DNA from: Puffinus mauretanicus
Lineage: Eukaryota; Chordata; Aves; Procellariiformes; Procellariidae
Direction: 5' to 3'
Assembly (NCBI GenBank): GCA_023333565.1
Contig: JAJKFH010003599.1
Coordinates: 806,001-870,000 of the forward strand
Length of the DNA stretch: 64,000 nt
The notes beneath the pieces were generated by a model. That model worked only from the letters and a program-made list of their open reading frames with translations. It was not told where the DNA came from and searched no databases. A program made the translations under genes and the position numbers. Of the stretch, positions 1-11,516 are shown one piece after another. Each line of letters begins with the position of its first letter. The stretch's first letter is position 1.

Positions 1-43
1 GATAACCCCTTTTGATAACCCCTATGGAGAATGGATAACCCCT
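1..43. repeat. Three copies of a 10-bp motif at window edge
   Basis: The motif gataacccct occurs at 1-10, 14-23 and 34-43, with spacers of 3 and 10 bases. The copies are identical. The first one begins at the first base of the window, so a longer array could extend to the left. It resembles no repeat family that I recognise. Confidence 0.6.
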
Positions 44-3000
44 GTAATTGAATACACACAAAGCACGAACCAAACAGCATACGTGGTTTGAGTAAAACTG
101 GTCTGAAGTGCAGAGTTAGACATTGTTAACCTTGGGAAACACAGAATCTTTTTTCTGTGGTACCTTTTTTTATATACTGCTCTGCCAATTTTTCCTTTTT
201 TTTCCTCTCTCAATTCTTTCTATTCAGAAACAAGCCCTCCATCTGCTCTCGCTCTCCCTTCCATTGGTAGATTTTCTTTTACATCTCTGCAGCAACTGTT
301 TGTAATCTGCAATACCTGGAATATTCATATGCTAAACTGGAAGCAGTCCTGCGAGCAGTGGAAGCTCTGACTCAAGCCCTCTCTGACGAGATGCAAGTTC
401 TCCTTGTCAAATCTCCCCTGGTCTTATCCTCACTTTTGCAACAGTTAATCAGATGTCCAAACTCACATTCAGACAAGTTCCACCTTCCACAGCAGGCTAG
501 CAATCATCAAAATACAACCCTGGCTGAGCTGTTTTGCAGCTATTGAAACTCCTGCCTACCAGAAGAGGCCTGTTCTACTAAGACTGTTGAGCCTTGCAGG
601 CAATCTCTGCTGCTTCTCTCTCTGTAAACATCGTCAAAGCTACTTGAGCTAATTAATTACAGGCTGAGGGATTTTAATACTTCAGGATATATGTACCCAA
701 CACAAAGAGTCTCCCAGTGAGGAAATGAAACTTTTGACACCATATTTGAGCTAGATATTTGAAGAAATACATCGTCACATTCAGGATGCCAACATTTCTT
801 TGGCGTTACTGGAAAGATTTTTCATTTTTCCCTTGAGATATTTTTTAACATCTTCTGACCAGAAGTCTTCACACCCAGAATGGCTCCGACCAGACCTGTT
901 ATCAGATAGTCCAGCTCATGCCACCTTTGCTGTCTCGAAAACTAGTAGGTGTGGGGCTCTTGTTGGCACAGTGAGGAGCAAGGACTGAAGGTGGCGAGTT
1001 CCTTCAACACCCATCAGCTTTGCGGCTGCCGAGGACGGGACGCAGCATTCAGTGTCGCCATATGGAATGCAGACAGAGAAATCAAAAGAAACCATATTCC
1101 TCCTGGGAACTGTAGCTGCCCCTAGCAAAGCATACTCTTCCAAATTCAGAGGTGAGGAAATGTCTAGAAAAGTGTAAAGTTTGTACTCATCATCTGGGGT
1201 ACATTAACATATTCAAAAATTCCTCTATGGCCTTGCATTAAATTTGCGCTCTCAGTGATGTTTTTATCCACTTCACTTGTAAGTTTAGCCCACAAAGTAC
1301 GCTTATGAATTTTCTCCCTCACAGTTTACTGGCAAAACTCCTGCGAATTTCAAAGGTACTGAATCCAACCCTAAACAAGCCCTAACATGAGCAAAAAGGA
1401 AATTAGTTCAGGTAAAAAAAAAAAAAATTCTCCTCAAGGAGAAATTTCTTTAATGCTCCTCTCCCTGAGCTGATCTCAGACTTCAACGTCATGTCAGACA
1501 ATGGACAGCAAGTGTACAGGGGAGTATTGTGCTTTGAAAAGGAACCTTATAGGGCTGTGGAGAGGAAATTCTTGAGACACCACTGTCATCACAAAGGAAA
1601 CAGGATGCAAATACCATAGCAAAAATAATATATGGGAGAACTTCAGAGTCTGGGATAATACTTCTAGTCCCTGCTAACAGGCTTCTTGTTACAAATATTT
1701 CAATAGTTTTAATGTATGAATCAATACAGAATACACTATTGCCTTTCACTGTATTGGCATCACAGTCATGCTTGGAGGCTCCAAACAAGATTGAGACCTG
1801 CTGTGTTAGACGATACGTATATTCAGCAAGATAAATGGTCCCTATCTCTACCTGTATACGTAACAGAAACAGAGTTAATATTGTTGTACAGGCAGCGATC
1901 TGAAACACGGAGGGTTTAAGTCATTGAGACAGAATAGGAAAGAGCTGTGATCTAAATCCATATCTCCCAAGCTCCACTCCCTGCATTACCCATGAGTCTG
2001 TTTGCCTCTCCAGCATCTCGTTGTACAACAGATGGAGGCAGTTGATATCAATAATTTTTCAGCATTATATAAATATAGATCGCATTGCTGAGAACTGGGC
2101 TGAAAAAGAATGGGAATAGACCTTAGTGTTCTATAATATACTGTCCAATTATTGTGCCAAAGAAACTAAGCTACATTGCTGCTTTAAGTTTAATATGTGA
2201 AATTAAATCACAAATGTCACCCCATACAAATGACCATGGGCAGAAGAATGAGTCACATTATAACAGACAAGATGTATATGGAATCTGTGAATTTGCAAGC
2301 AGACACATCAATTACGTCTGAATTATTGGCAGGCTTTGCCGATCTCCAATACTTCTACTCAAATGAAAAAATATTATTAACCTTTGGTGTGACACATGCA
2401 AATAAAATTTGATGATTCAACAGCAAATTCAAGTATCTAACCATCACAGTTTTAAGATAAGCAAATTTATTTTAGGCATTGGATGAGTATATTAGCTTGG
2501 TATTGGAAATAAAGTATTTTTGCAAGTTGCTGTACTAGCTGACATCATAAAAATGTCAACTACTATACTATCATTTGTAACTGAATGTTACATGATGGAG
2601 GCGCTGAGTTGAAAAATGCATCAAAATATTATCATTCATAAATATATATACTGCCTCAAAGTTACAAGGAGCCGCTCAAGCAGTGGTAGATGCACAGACA
2701 GAATCTAGAGTGTTACAACTTAAAGCTCAGATGATAGTTTAGTTTACAGAGTTATTTCATTTAGCCTGACATCTTTTAACTGCAGCTTTGCAGTTGACAA
2801 AGGATGGCTATTGAAAATACGGCACTAAGCCCTCTTCCTGTGCACTGCCAGGTACTTCCACAGGCAAGCCTCCGCTGTATCGCCACGGCAGGGCCTACGA
2901 GGGCACAGGGAAGGGTCTCAAAGTGGCTGCCAGTCTTCAGTGTGAAGATATGGACCACCCTGGATTTTGAAGAACCCATTTTAATACACCCACCTGCTTT

Positions 3001-3832
3001 TAAATTCTTTCTCGTTTCCCTACTGTCTGTTCATTTCTTTGCTGATTATTTTCTTTTATTTTTCCCAAATGTCCTAGATATTTCCCATTCCATTTTTTTT
3101 ATTGTGAATCTGTCCTTAGTTTCTTTGCTTTCTACCCAATGGTTATGTCCCACTGGGAGAAGGGAGCAAAAGGGAAGTGAATGCTGCTGGCCTTCAGCCT
3201 CTGAAATGCCGCGTGTTCCTTGTTGAGAGGAATAACAGAAGGTATTTTCCCATCCTGTTTTACCCCCAATATAGGTGTCTACAACTACAGGAGTTCTGCT
3301 GAGGCTAGAGAGATTCCTTATTTTGCCTTTGTAGCAAGGAGTGTTACTGGATTTAGTTCCTGTAAAGCTTTGAATGGAAGCTCTGACAGATATACAAAAA
3401 TATTATTATAGTGTAATTCAACTTTCAGCAGAAATCTCTGCTAAATTTGTGTATATCTTTAGTTTCTTATGTTGTACAGTCTAGAGCTGGAGTAACATGT
3501 TACTTATAGCTCAGATATGCCAGTCTTGGAGGATTCTGTAAGCACAAAACATTGTACAATGTATGGCAGTAGGTGATTTTTCCACTCTACAATTAAATTT
3601 TAGTGCAGATTTGAACGATTCTTCCATTCATTTCTTCCAATCTTCATTTTGGTGAGCCATATTCTAATTGGTTCAATACTCTGCCTGGTAACATGACCTT
3701 GCATCTTTCCAGAATTTGGTGTTGTTAGCCTAGGCATCTTAAGAAACGGTAACTTCTTATGTCCTCTTCTGATGTTTATCTGTATCTCTTTCCCTTCAGA
3801 CTAATATGAAAGGGATCAGCAGTTTGTACAGT
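44..3832. other. Unique AT-rich intergenic or intronic sequence
   Basis: No gene is recognised here. Open frames reach about 140 codons (2804-3226 on +, 1489-1908 on -) but lack recognisable domains, and long pyrimidine-rich stretches explain part of their openness. CpG is rare. A homopolymer A run lies near 1417-1429. A TAATTA-rich patch near 650-660 could bind homeodomain proteins, but this is only a motif match. Confidence 0.5.
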
Positions 3833-3872
3833 CTTTCATATTTATTTTCATATTCTTTCATATTTATTTTCA
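3833..3872. repeat. Tandem duplication, 22-bp unit, about 1.8 copies
   Basis: A 22-base unit starting ctttcatatttattttca at 3833 is repeated from 3855. The 18 bases that overlap are identical, which suggests a recent slippage or duplication event in AT-rich sequence. Confidence 0.8.
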
Positions 3873-3986
3873 GGGATTTTGAGTGGTCAGAAAAAAACCC
3901 AATGAAAATATGTATCGATGCAGCTATTTTTCACCTGTTTCCACAGGGAGGTTTGGTTGGAAACCTGCAGCGATGGCCTCTTTTTA

Positions 3987-4048
3987 TGCAAACCTATAAT
4001 TTTATTTATCTGTAGCATTTTTTGCAAACCTGTAATTTTATTCATCTC
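3987..4048. repeat. Imperfect tandem duplication, 36-bp period
   Basis: The block starting tgcaaacct at 3987 recurs at 4023 with only a few substitutions over about 26 bases. It lies about 115 bases after the 22-bp duplication, so two small duplications sit close together. Neither matches a transposable element that I know. Confidence 0.7.
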
Positions 4049-5445
4049 CGATATTACATGCAGTGGTCTGAAAATGAACATTCCTTCACCTGCAGTTTCA
4101 GGAGAGAGACTATTTGAATCAGCAAGGGCCGTGGAAATGCTATTTGTTTGTACTCTAAGTTCTCAGAAATGAATCAGAAGCAGAGAAGGTGCAGACTCCT
4201 AATGTGTTAGATGAAACTGAGTCACCTTCTTTTGAGAAGGGCTGCTGCAGATGTGGTATGTGCCGAGAATTCTCATGCAGGAACTAAATTAATCCCTTAG
4301 CAGTAATGTACCATTTCACAATTACCAAGCAGTTACAAATGAAGTAGCCAAGGGATTGAGGTATTATTCATTTCAGCTGCCTAAGAATACAAAGAAAGCT
4401 ACCTCATCTCTCAGACAGGCACTTCCATCCTATGATTACCTAAAATATCGCAAATATTAGAAAGTGAGTCCAAAAATCTGTTTTGAGAAAAAGCCTATAT
4501 AATATATACTAGCAAAATTTCTGTATTTTGCTAGATAATTTTGCTAATGCCATTAGTGCTTTGTCTGTTAATGATGTGGTGTTAGGCACTCAAAAAAGTC
4601 AGAAATAGCGATGGTTAGAGTGAACTTAAAAATTCAGTGTTGCTCCCTCCTTTTGTGTGGTTGATAATGTGGTATTTTAGTTGCAAAATCAAAATCAAAT
4701 TCTGCCTTAATTATAAGGCTGTCAATCCAGAATAATTCCACTGAGGAAGACTAATAGATTTCATGATCAGAAATTATCTTTATTATTATCTAACATGACT
4801 TCTTACAAAATACAGACTCTTCTTCAGAAATTCCCTTAGAAAGCCCATGGTTTTTACTGGAGATGCAGCAAATAATCAGAAAGACCTCCAGATTTGATTT
4901 AAAGACTCCAAGTGATGGAGAAATGTCCATATTCCTGTGTAAATTATTGCAGTGCTTAAATATTCTCTGTGTTAGACACCTGAAGATGTCTGCATAGCCA
5001 TGCAATTTGCTATGGCAAAATAACAAATCCCATTTAGAATGGGCTGAGAAGCAGGGAAAACCTGAACTGTTCCAGGTACGTGCTCTGGATTAGCAGTCTG
5101 TACTTTGTAATTTGTTGTGCAATTACATCCTAAGAGACAATGTGCAAGCCTATGTTTTGTAGGCTCGTGACTCTAGTGTTTCATGGCTATGTCAAAAGCG
5201 CAGCTTTTATTTCAAAATTGTTATTCACATTCATACATGTCAGGAAGGATTTGAAAACAGAAACAGAGGATGGCTACAGTGCTACTATTTGGTGCTACTG
5301 ACAATGTGAAACAGCAGAATGGAAATACTGAGATGGCGTATTGAGAATTTCTATTAATTTTAGCCTGTGGGCATTTGGGTCTCTATCTTCCCCTCAGTAT
5401 GAAGCAGAACTCCCAAAATGCCATTCTTTGGTAAGCCTGCAGGTA
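4049..5445. other. Unique AT-rich sequence
   Basis: No gene, RNA or mobile element is recognised in this stretch. Open frames are short and lack domains. It ends where the CR1 element begins. Confidence 0.45.
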
Positions 5446-5964
5446 AAGCACCTCGAATACTGTGTTCAGTTTTGGGCCCCTCACTACAAGAAGGACATTG
5501 AGGGGCTGGAGCATGTCCAGAGAAGGGCAACGAAGCTGGTGAAGGGTCTGGAGCACAAGTCTTATAAGGAGCGGCTGAGGGAACTGGGGTTGTTTAGTCT
5601 GGAGAAGAGGAGGCTGAGGGGAGACCTCGTCACGCTCTACAACTACCTGGAAGGAGGTTGTAGCGAGGTGGGTGTTGGTCTCTTCTCCCAAGTAACTAGC
5701 GATAGGACGAGAGGAAATGGCCTCAAGTTGTGCCAGGGGGTTTAGATTGGACATTAGGAGAAATTTCTTTACTGAAAGAGTGGTCAGGCCTTGGAACAGG
5801 CTGCCCAGGGAAGTGGTTGAGTCACCATCCCTGGAGGTATTTAAAAGACGTGTAGATGAGGCGCTTAGGGACATGGTGTAGTGGGCATGGTGGTGTTGGT
5901 TTGACGGTTGGACTCGATGATCTTAGAGGTCTTTTCCAACCTTAATGATTCTATGATTCTATGA
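5446..5964 (+). mobile_element. CR1 LINE, 5'-truncated, with ORF2 C-terminus and 3' end
   Basis: This is a chicken-repeat-1 type non-LTR retrotransposon. The sequence from about 5446 encodes the usual tail of CR1 ORF2, with the recognisable string [19 protein letters not shown] and then [18 protein letters not shown]. The ORF2 end, ALRDMV then stop at 5879-5881, is in a different frame from the upstream part, so at least one frameshift lies near 5735-5750. The 3' end has the family signature ggttggactcgatgatctta followed by attctatg repeats at 5947-5963. CR1 copies are usually 5'-truncated and lack target-site duplications, as here. The exact left boundary is uncertain by about 20 bases. The good match to the family suggests a moderately young avian copy. 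It is dead: there is no RT or endonuclease domain. Confidence 0.95.
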
Positions 5965-8446
5965 CTTCTGTGTGGTAACTGTGTTAGTTGTTTTATTATC
6001 CCCATCCTCCTTTCTCTAGGACCTCTTACACTCCTTTCCTTCTCCTCATCTTCTAACATTTCCCATGTGAAGGAGAGTACTTTGTTCCCGTTCCTCTCCT
6101 ACAGAGCATTTTGCCTCCTGAGTAATCAGTAGTGACAGAACTCATGCTGCCCTCTGAAGTATCATACCGGGGACAGTAGAGTGGCCAGGCTACCAAGGTG
6201 AATATCGGCCTGTCGGTTGCAATTTCAGACAAACTGCTGGAAAACTCATGCAAGTGAAGGGGTGGGGGTGAGGGGAGGCTGCATAAAAATAGTCGTATGA
6301 TCATGAGGGGTAAGACTTCCATTACAACAGAAAGTAACTTCACTTTCCACAGAACCTGAGTGTGCTCTGGCATAAAGCCATCTAGCGTACACCCTGGTTT
6401 TAACCTACCACCCTGCTGGTTGTCCCCGAGCCCTGGATGGAGCACTCTTAAGAATCATTTCGATAGTCCCAAAATGAAGCCATTTCTGGTGGAGAGCCTG
6501 GCCATCGTTCTATACCAGGAGCACTGGCTTTCTCTGTTTGCCTGCTAGACCTACAGACTATTGCTTAAAAACAACTGCTTCCATTGTCAGAAAAATGTTA
6601 CTTTTCTTTTTATTAAATCCATATAATAACAATAGAAATAACACCACAGTCAAGATGACATAATACATCACTGCTGATGTTTCAAGCTGGTGTTGCTTTC
6701 CATCCAAGTGTGGAACTCCATGGTTATAGACATAGTTCAAGTCTCCAAACACCTTGGTATGTTACAGAACAAAATACTGCTTTTCAATATTTGTATGTGT
6801 TAGTGTGAGTGATGAAAAGTGGTGCACTGGTAGAATTCAGTGAACAAATGTATCAGAGACAGCAGCAAGGAACTATCTGCCTTTTTGGCTAGCTGAAACG
6901 TTGAAATAGCCCCAAAAACATGACTATAGTTCAAACTGACAGTACAAGAGTAGAGTCTCCACCTCTGTGGAGAACTAATGTCCTTCCCACATGGTAGCAA
7001 AAACTGATCAGTCTTCAATTATCAGAATGAATTTCAGGTGAAAGGCCTTTAGTATGCCTGCTTCAGAGATAGGTAAACTGAGGAACAGAAACATTTGCGT
7101 GGCTTTTTTTTTGGGTTTGCTGCCGCAAATTAAGTTGCCACATGCTTAGATCTCAGGCATTGCTGAAGAGGTAGCCAAGAAAATGCTGTAGCAAGGGTGA
7201 ATATACATTGCAATACAGTATTATAATGTAATAGCACCTTTATTTTGAGATATTCTCAATTTTAACTTAATCAATTCAGAAAGGATTCCTTTAGAAAAAT
7301 GGTAAGAGGGTTGAGAAAGTGTGGGGAGATTCATTCTAGCCTCAGAGTTCTTAAGCAGGGTACTGAAGTTTATCAACAAGACAGGAAATTAATAGTTTTG
7401 AGGCTGTGTCAGCCTTGTTTCACAATATGGTTCAGACTGAAGGACGTAGCTATAGCTGTTCCTCGGTAGCACATATGTTCTCATTTAGCTGGCCTTCAAA
7501 CAATGCAGCCACTACCCTTCTCCCAGTTCTTCTGGATTAGCTTCATGACTAATTGTGGTAAAGTTTAGGATGACGTGCAATGGGCTGCTCATCTGATAAG
7601 CCAAGGGGACACATCACCAAACTGAATGACGCTGATTTCCGAAGGAATTCAGATTTTGGAATTTCTCATCCCCTCCCACAAATCCTCCGCTGAGAAGGCA
7701 AGTTCAGGACATGTGCTTTAAAACCCAGGGGATGGCCTTATGTCAGACACAACAACGGATGCAGTGCCCAGAAGTGTAGGAGTTGGGAGGCTGATTTATG
7801 ACAGTGCTAGGGGAGAGAGTATTCCAAAAGGCCTCTTGCCATTTCCTCCTAACGCAATGGCTGTGCAGACCGGCCTTGCAGCAGGAGAGAGGTCAGCAGA
7901 ACAGGATTACATAAGGCTGCTTGCTATGCAGAAAAACGCAGATGGCCTAAAAGTGTTTCATTTTTTAAAATGAAGTCACATGCCCGAGAGCTGCAGTTTG
8001 AGGCAGGAGAGGAGTCTCTGAAGAGCGAGTACAGCAAGAGTTGTTTTGTTCTCATTTTAATTGAAAATAAGTCTGGAATCTCTCCAGGAAATAAGTTTTG
8101 AAGGAAAGAGTTGGCTCACTCACAGTCCAAGCAATTTTGAACCACCTCCCATTATTTATATTTCATCTTCAAGCACTTCGGAGGCATATTTGGATACTTG
8201 CACAGATAGTCATCTAGAAGAAACTAGTTCCAAGTTCAGATGGGATCATCTGGTTGGACTGAATTCCACATGGTGCAGCAAAACAGAGGGTCAACAATTG
8301 TTTGCTTCTCAATAAAGACTTGTTCACCACTATTTGGTTTGAAATGCACCGCTGCTTCTCCTTTATACCCCCAATATTATTCTATCACATCTTAAGCAAG
8401 AATTATATTTTGTGCTTATTAGATGGCTACAAGAGGACAAATCTCA
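5965..8446. other. Unique sequence, no gene recognised
   Basis: The open frames here (for example 6053-6445 on - and 7740-7973 on +) show no domain, signal or splice context that I recognise. There are scattered short T runs, such as near 7107-7116. No repeat family was identified. Confidence 0.45.
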
Positions 8447-8492
8447 GTACAGAAATTATAGCCAGTGCTGTACAGAAATTATAACCAGTACT
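8447..8492. repeat. Tandem duplication of a 23-bp unit
   Basis: Two adjacent 23-base copies start gtacagaaattata at 8447 and 8470 and differ at two positions. A third, degraded start (atacagattta) follows at 8493. This is a local duplication with no transposon features. Confidence 0.85.
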
Positions 8493-11251
8493 ATACAGAT
8501 TTACAAAATGAAATTTCAGCTCTCACTGATCTTTTTTCATTTTTATTGCGTGTTTGTATTTTATGATGTTTGTTACAATTAAAAACTCTCACTTATTTCT
8601 TTTCATCTCTTATGGTTAAAGAACCATGATTTCCTGACTTACAGGAGCCTTCTTTCTCCTTTTACTTCAATTCATTATTGCCTATAATATACCTTTTCTT
8701 TAAAAATATATTACAGCAAAATCAAACAAAGGTGAAGGAAAAGTTACTATAGAGCTCTAGTCATATCTGTCAAGGTGAAAATCAATTTCAGACAGACGTG
8801 AAAGCAATAGCATTTCAACAAGTTAATTTATAAATTGAGGGAATTACTATGCTAGACATTATATATTTAAGCAAACTCAATGTTCCTGGTAAGTACTAGA
8901 ATGACAGTGCTGTAAACTGAATTCTTCTCTTTAGTGTGACAGTAGCATCATTTACACAGTGCTTCCCTTCCTTTTTGCCAAAGATGTTTTCTTCCTCACC
9001 TTGCCTCTCAGTGGACACAGCATATAGGGGCCTTGCAATTTTCCTAGGCATCATCCGGAGCCTAAGGCAAACTGCGGGAACTCTCAATCCTGACAGATTT
9101 TTGTGTAGCCTGCTTTGAAATATGTCAGAGGATGGAGACTCCATAGGTGTTTTCCTACCTGTAAGTACTAATAAGCTCTTCAGAATGTCTAACCTAAATC
9201 TGCCTTATTGCAGTTAAGTCGGTTGTTCTTCGATTCACCAGGGACATGGAGAACAGGTTCTTTTCAGCCTCTTTGCAGCAATCTGGACGTCGGCTTAAAA
9301 CTAAGTGGGAGAACAGATAGCATAATAGGGTAACAGTGTGGACAAGGAGAAAAATAGTGGAGCATCTGCTGAACATCTTAAGTGTCTGTGTATTAATCTG
9401 TACGTAAGATGAAAGGAGTTTGGGAATAAGGTAGAGGATCAGGGAGTCCTCTGCATGATCAACATTATGTTTGAATTACGTCTGAGCGGTTGCCTGAGTC
9501 ACCGCTCCAGAATTTTTGTTTAGAAAGGTTTATCCTGTCAAGGAAGGTCCTCAGTTGGAAGTTTTCTCTTCGTTTTCTCTTCTCTAGATCAAAACTAGCC
9601 AGTTCATCAAACATTTCTTTGCAGATCTTGTCTTTTGAACCTTTTCTAGTTTGTTTGTTTGTTTGTTTTTCCTGTTCTCCGGAGGAGTCTCTTCAGGTGC
9701 GAAAAGATACTGAACAGATAACCCAGTGATTGTCTAAGAAATTGTCAAAAAAATGGTCTCTTGAGCCCTAAATGGATGCTTCCTTATAACTGTTGCGAGT
9801 GTCTTCATTTGCTGCATGAAAATGCTGCAGCTGCACGCCTAAAGTACAACCAGGCCAGGTCAGCCTCAGCATTTTTCCATGGTGGCTAACAAAAGCGCCC
9901 ATTAGCACAGCTATCATGTGTACACCTGTTCAACAAGAACAGGGTTGAGCTCACATCTCCATTTTAATGAGACATTCAAAGAGACATTCAGTAGCCTTTA
10001 AGTAGCCCCTTACAATGAGAGGACCTTTTTAAGTGCACTTCTAAGGAAGCAAAAAAAGGTTCCTGAGGTAATTAAGAAGAGTTTGCAGTCCTTCAGTCAT
10101 CCACAAACTAGTTTTTCTATTAGTTTAAACAGGGAAGTGTCTTCTGGTGTCTCAGTGAAATGTAACATGAGAATGCTGTGCGTGGTTGCATGAAGAAGAG
10201 CATCACCAAGCCGGGAGCCCAGGGAGGGGTGCAACATCAGGTGGCAGCAGAAGGATGTGCCTGCAAGAACCATGCTTTGAGGCATGGGGCCCCTGCTAAA
10301 TGTCATCTTCCTAGCTGAAGTTTAGCGCCACAGCCTCCCCTCTGTAGTGGGACCCCATATGCCCGAGCGAGCACAGCTAGTGAGGGAATAATAAATCAGG
10401 GCAACCAGCTGTGCCTGCCAGAAAAGGGCAGGCAGCAGGAGAAAGGCCGGGGGGGGCGATGATGCAAATGCAGGCTTGGTTGCAAGGAAGGAGCCTGAGG
10501 CAGGAGTCAGCTTTGTGAGTTGTGAGAGGCTGTGCCAGAGGCATGGAAGGTAGCTCCCTCTTCAAGGGAGAACATGGGAGAAAAAGACGGTGCGCTCATT
10601 CAGTATTAAATGATCGAGGAGATGAGATCAGTGAGAGAACCCGAATTACTGTGGACAGGAAATACTGTTTAACAAAGGAAAAAAAAGGTGTCAAACAGTA
10701 AAAGATGCAGTCACTTAGCTAGAATTTGCGTGGTTTTTATAGAGACACAACAGGAAATTGTCTACACCACCTGGTGAGCAGTATGTTCGACCTCTCACAC
10801 TGAACAAAAAAATTAAGCTTACTGAAAATAGAAGGGCTTGTTTCTGGGGCCTCGTTGGATGTGTACACAAGTATTTCTTTGGCGCGTTTTGGGGAGGGGG
10901 TGGAGAGAAGAAGGGTTTGGTGCAGAATTGAAGACTTAATAGCAGGCTGATAAATTCTGTAAATGTTTCATTTCTACAGCCAGGCAGTACTTGGAAACTA
11001 GCCAGGATGCCTCTGATCTCCAGTTGCTGATGAAATTATATTGTACTATCGCTTTGCTATTTAAAAAATATCCTGCAATATTTAGATGATAGATTTGCTA
11101 TTTTTTCTTCCTGCATTTTTGCTAGGTTTGGGTCTGACCGGCCGATTTCATTGGGAAGCTTATTAATTCTGTTGAAAGAAGAGCAGACCTGCAATACGTT
11201 GTGGAGTGAGGGAATGATACTGACCTTACTCTCCCCCAGATTCCCTTATTC
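8493..11251. other. Unique sequence upstream of the CpG island
   Basis: No gene is recognised. A (GTTT)5 microsatellite lies at 9649-9670. GC content rises in 10.1-10.6 kb, but the frames there (10097-10306 and 10377-10565, both on -) show no domains. A run of G at about 10450-10456 is the only other notable feature. If the CpG island is bidirectional, minus-strand transcripts would run through here. Confidence 0.45.
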
Positions 11252-11375
11252 CTGCTAAAAGCCCGGCGGCCTCAGCCGCGCCGGGCTGGGCCCCCGCCGG
11301 TGCGGCGCGGGGGGCGGGCGGCGTGCTCGGAGCTCCCCCCGCTGGTCGGTCCCGCCCGGGCTCTCAGCGGCCGCC

Positions 11376-11412
11376 GGGGGGAGGGAGGCGGGGGTGAGGG
11401 CCGGGTGGGGGG
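11376..11412 (+). other. G-quadruplex motif in the CpG island
   Basis: Runs of three or more G occur at 11376-11381, 11383-11385, 11390-11394, 11398-11400, 11403-11405 and 11407-11412, with short loops. This satisfies the G3+N1-7 quadruplex pattern more than once. Such motifs are common near vertebrate promoters on the non-template strand. Confidence 0.7.
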
Positions 11413-11453
11413 CGCCTCACGGGTTTCCTGCAGCGCTTCTGCTCGGGCTGATA

Positions 11454-11499
11454 ATGGCCGCTATCTTGGAGCCCAGGAGAAATCTGTGTACCCTACGTG
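11454..11499 (+). other. Possible first coding exon or short uORF
   Basis: The ATG at 11454 lies in strong Kozak context and opens a 20-codon frame beginning MAAILEPRRNLCTLR, which stops at 11514-11516. A moderate splice donor, acgtg followed by gtgaat, falls after 11499. It would make a 46-nt coding segment ending in phase 1. A stronger donor, cag followed by gtaaag, is at 11611/11612, beyond the stop. The peptide matches no protein I recognise. It could be a first coding exon, an upstream ORF, or chance. It is supported mainly by its position at the downstream edge of the CpG island. Confidence 0.25.
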
Positions 11500-11516
11500 G
11501 TGAATTTCTGTATTGA

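Larger units (their letters stand above)
11252..11500. promoter_or_regulatory. CpG island, candidate TATA-less promoter
   Basis: About 27 CpG dinucleotides (hand count) fall within roughly 230 bases, in a window where CpG is otherwise rare. The GC-rich core runs from about 11262 to 11460. A GC box of the Sp1/KLF type (ggggcgggc) is at 11311-11319 and no TATA box is evident. At the downstream edge, gccgctatcttgg (11457-11469) is one mismatch from the YY1 motif that often sits at transcription starts and start codons of TATA-less vertebrate genes. It overlaps an ATG at 11454 with A at -3 and G at +4. Dense unmethylated CpG islands mark promoters in birds and mammals. The gene it serves, and the direction of transcription, are not proven by sequence. 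Confidence 0.75.

Noticed and set aside
2804..3226. 140-codon plus-strand frame
   Set aside because: No domain, no splice or promoter context, and its middle is open mainly because of a long T-rich stretch.
5383..5874. 163-codon minus-strand frame
   Set aside because: It is antisense to the CR1 ORF2 tail and only a shadow of that element.
11300..11503. 67-codon frame through the CpG island
   Set aside because: It starts at GTG, not ATG, and is Gly/Arg/Ala-rich as any frame in GC-rich DNA would be.
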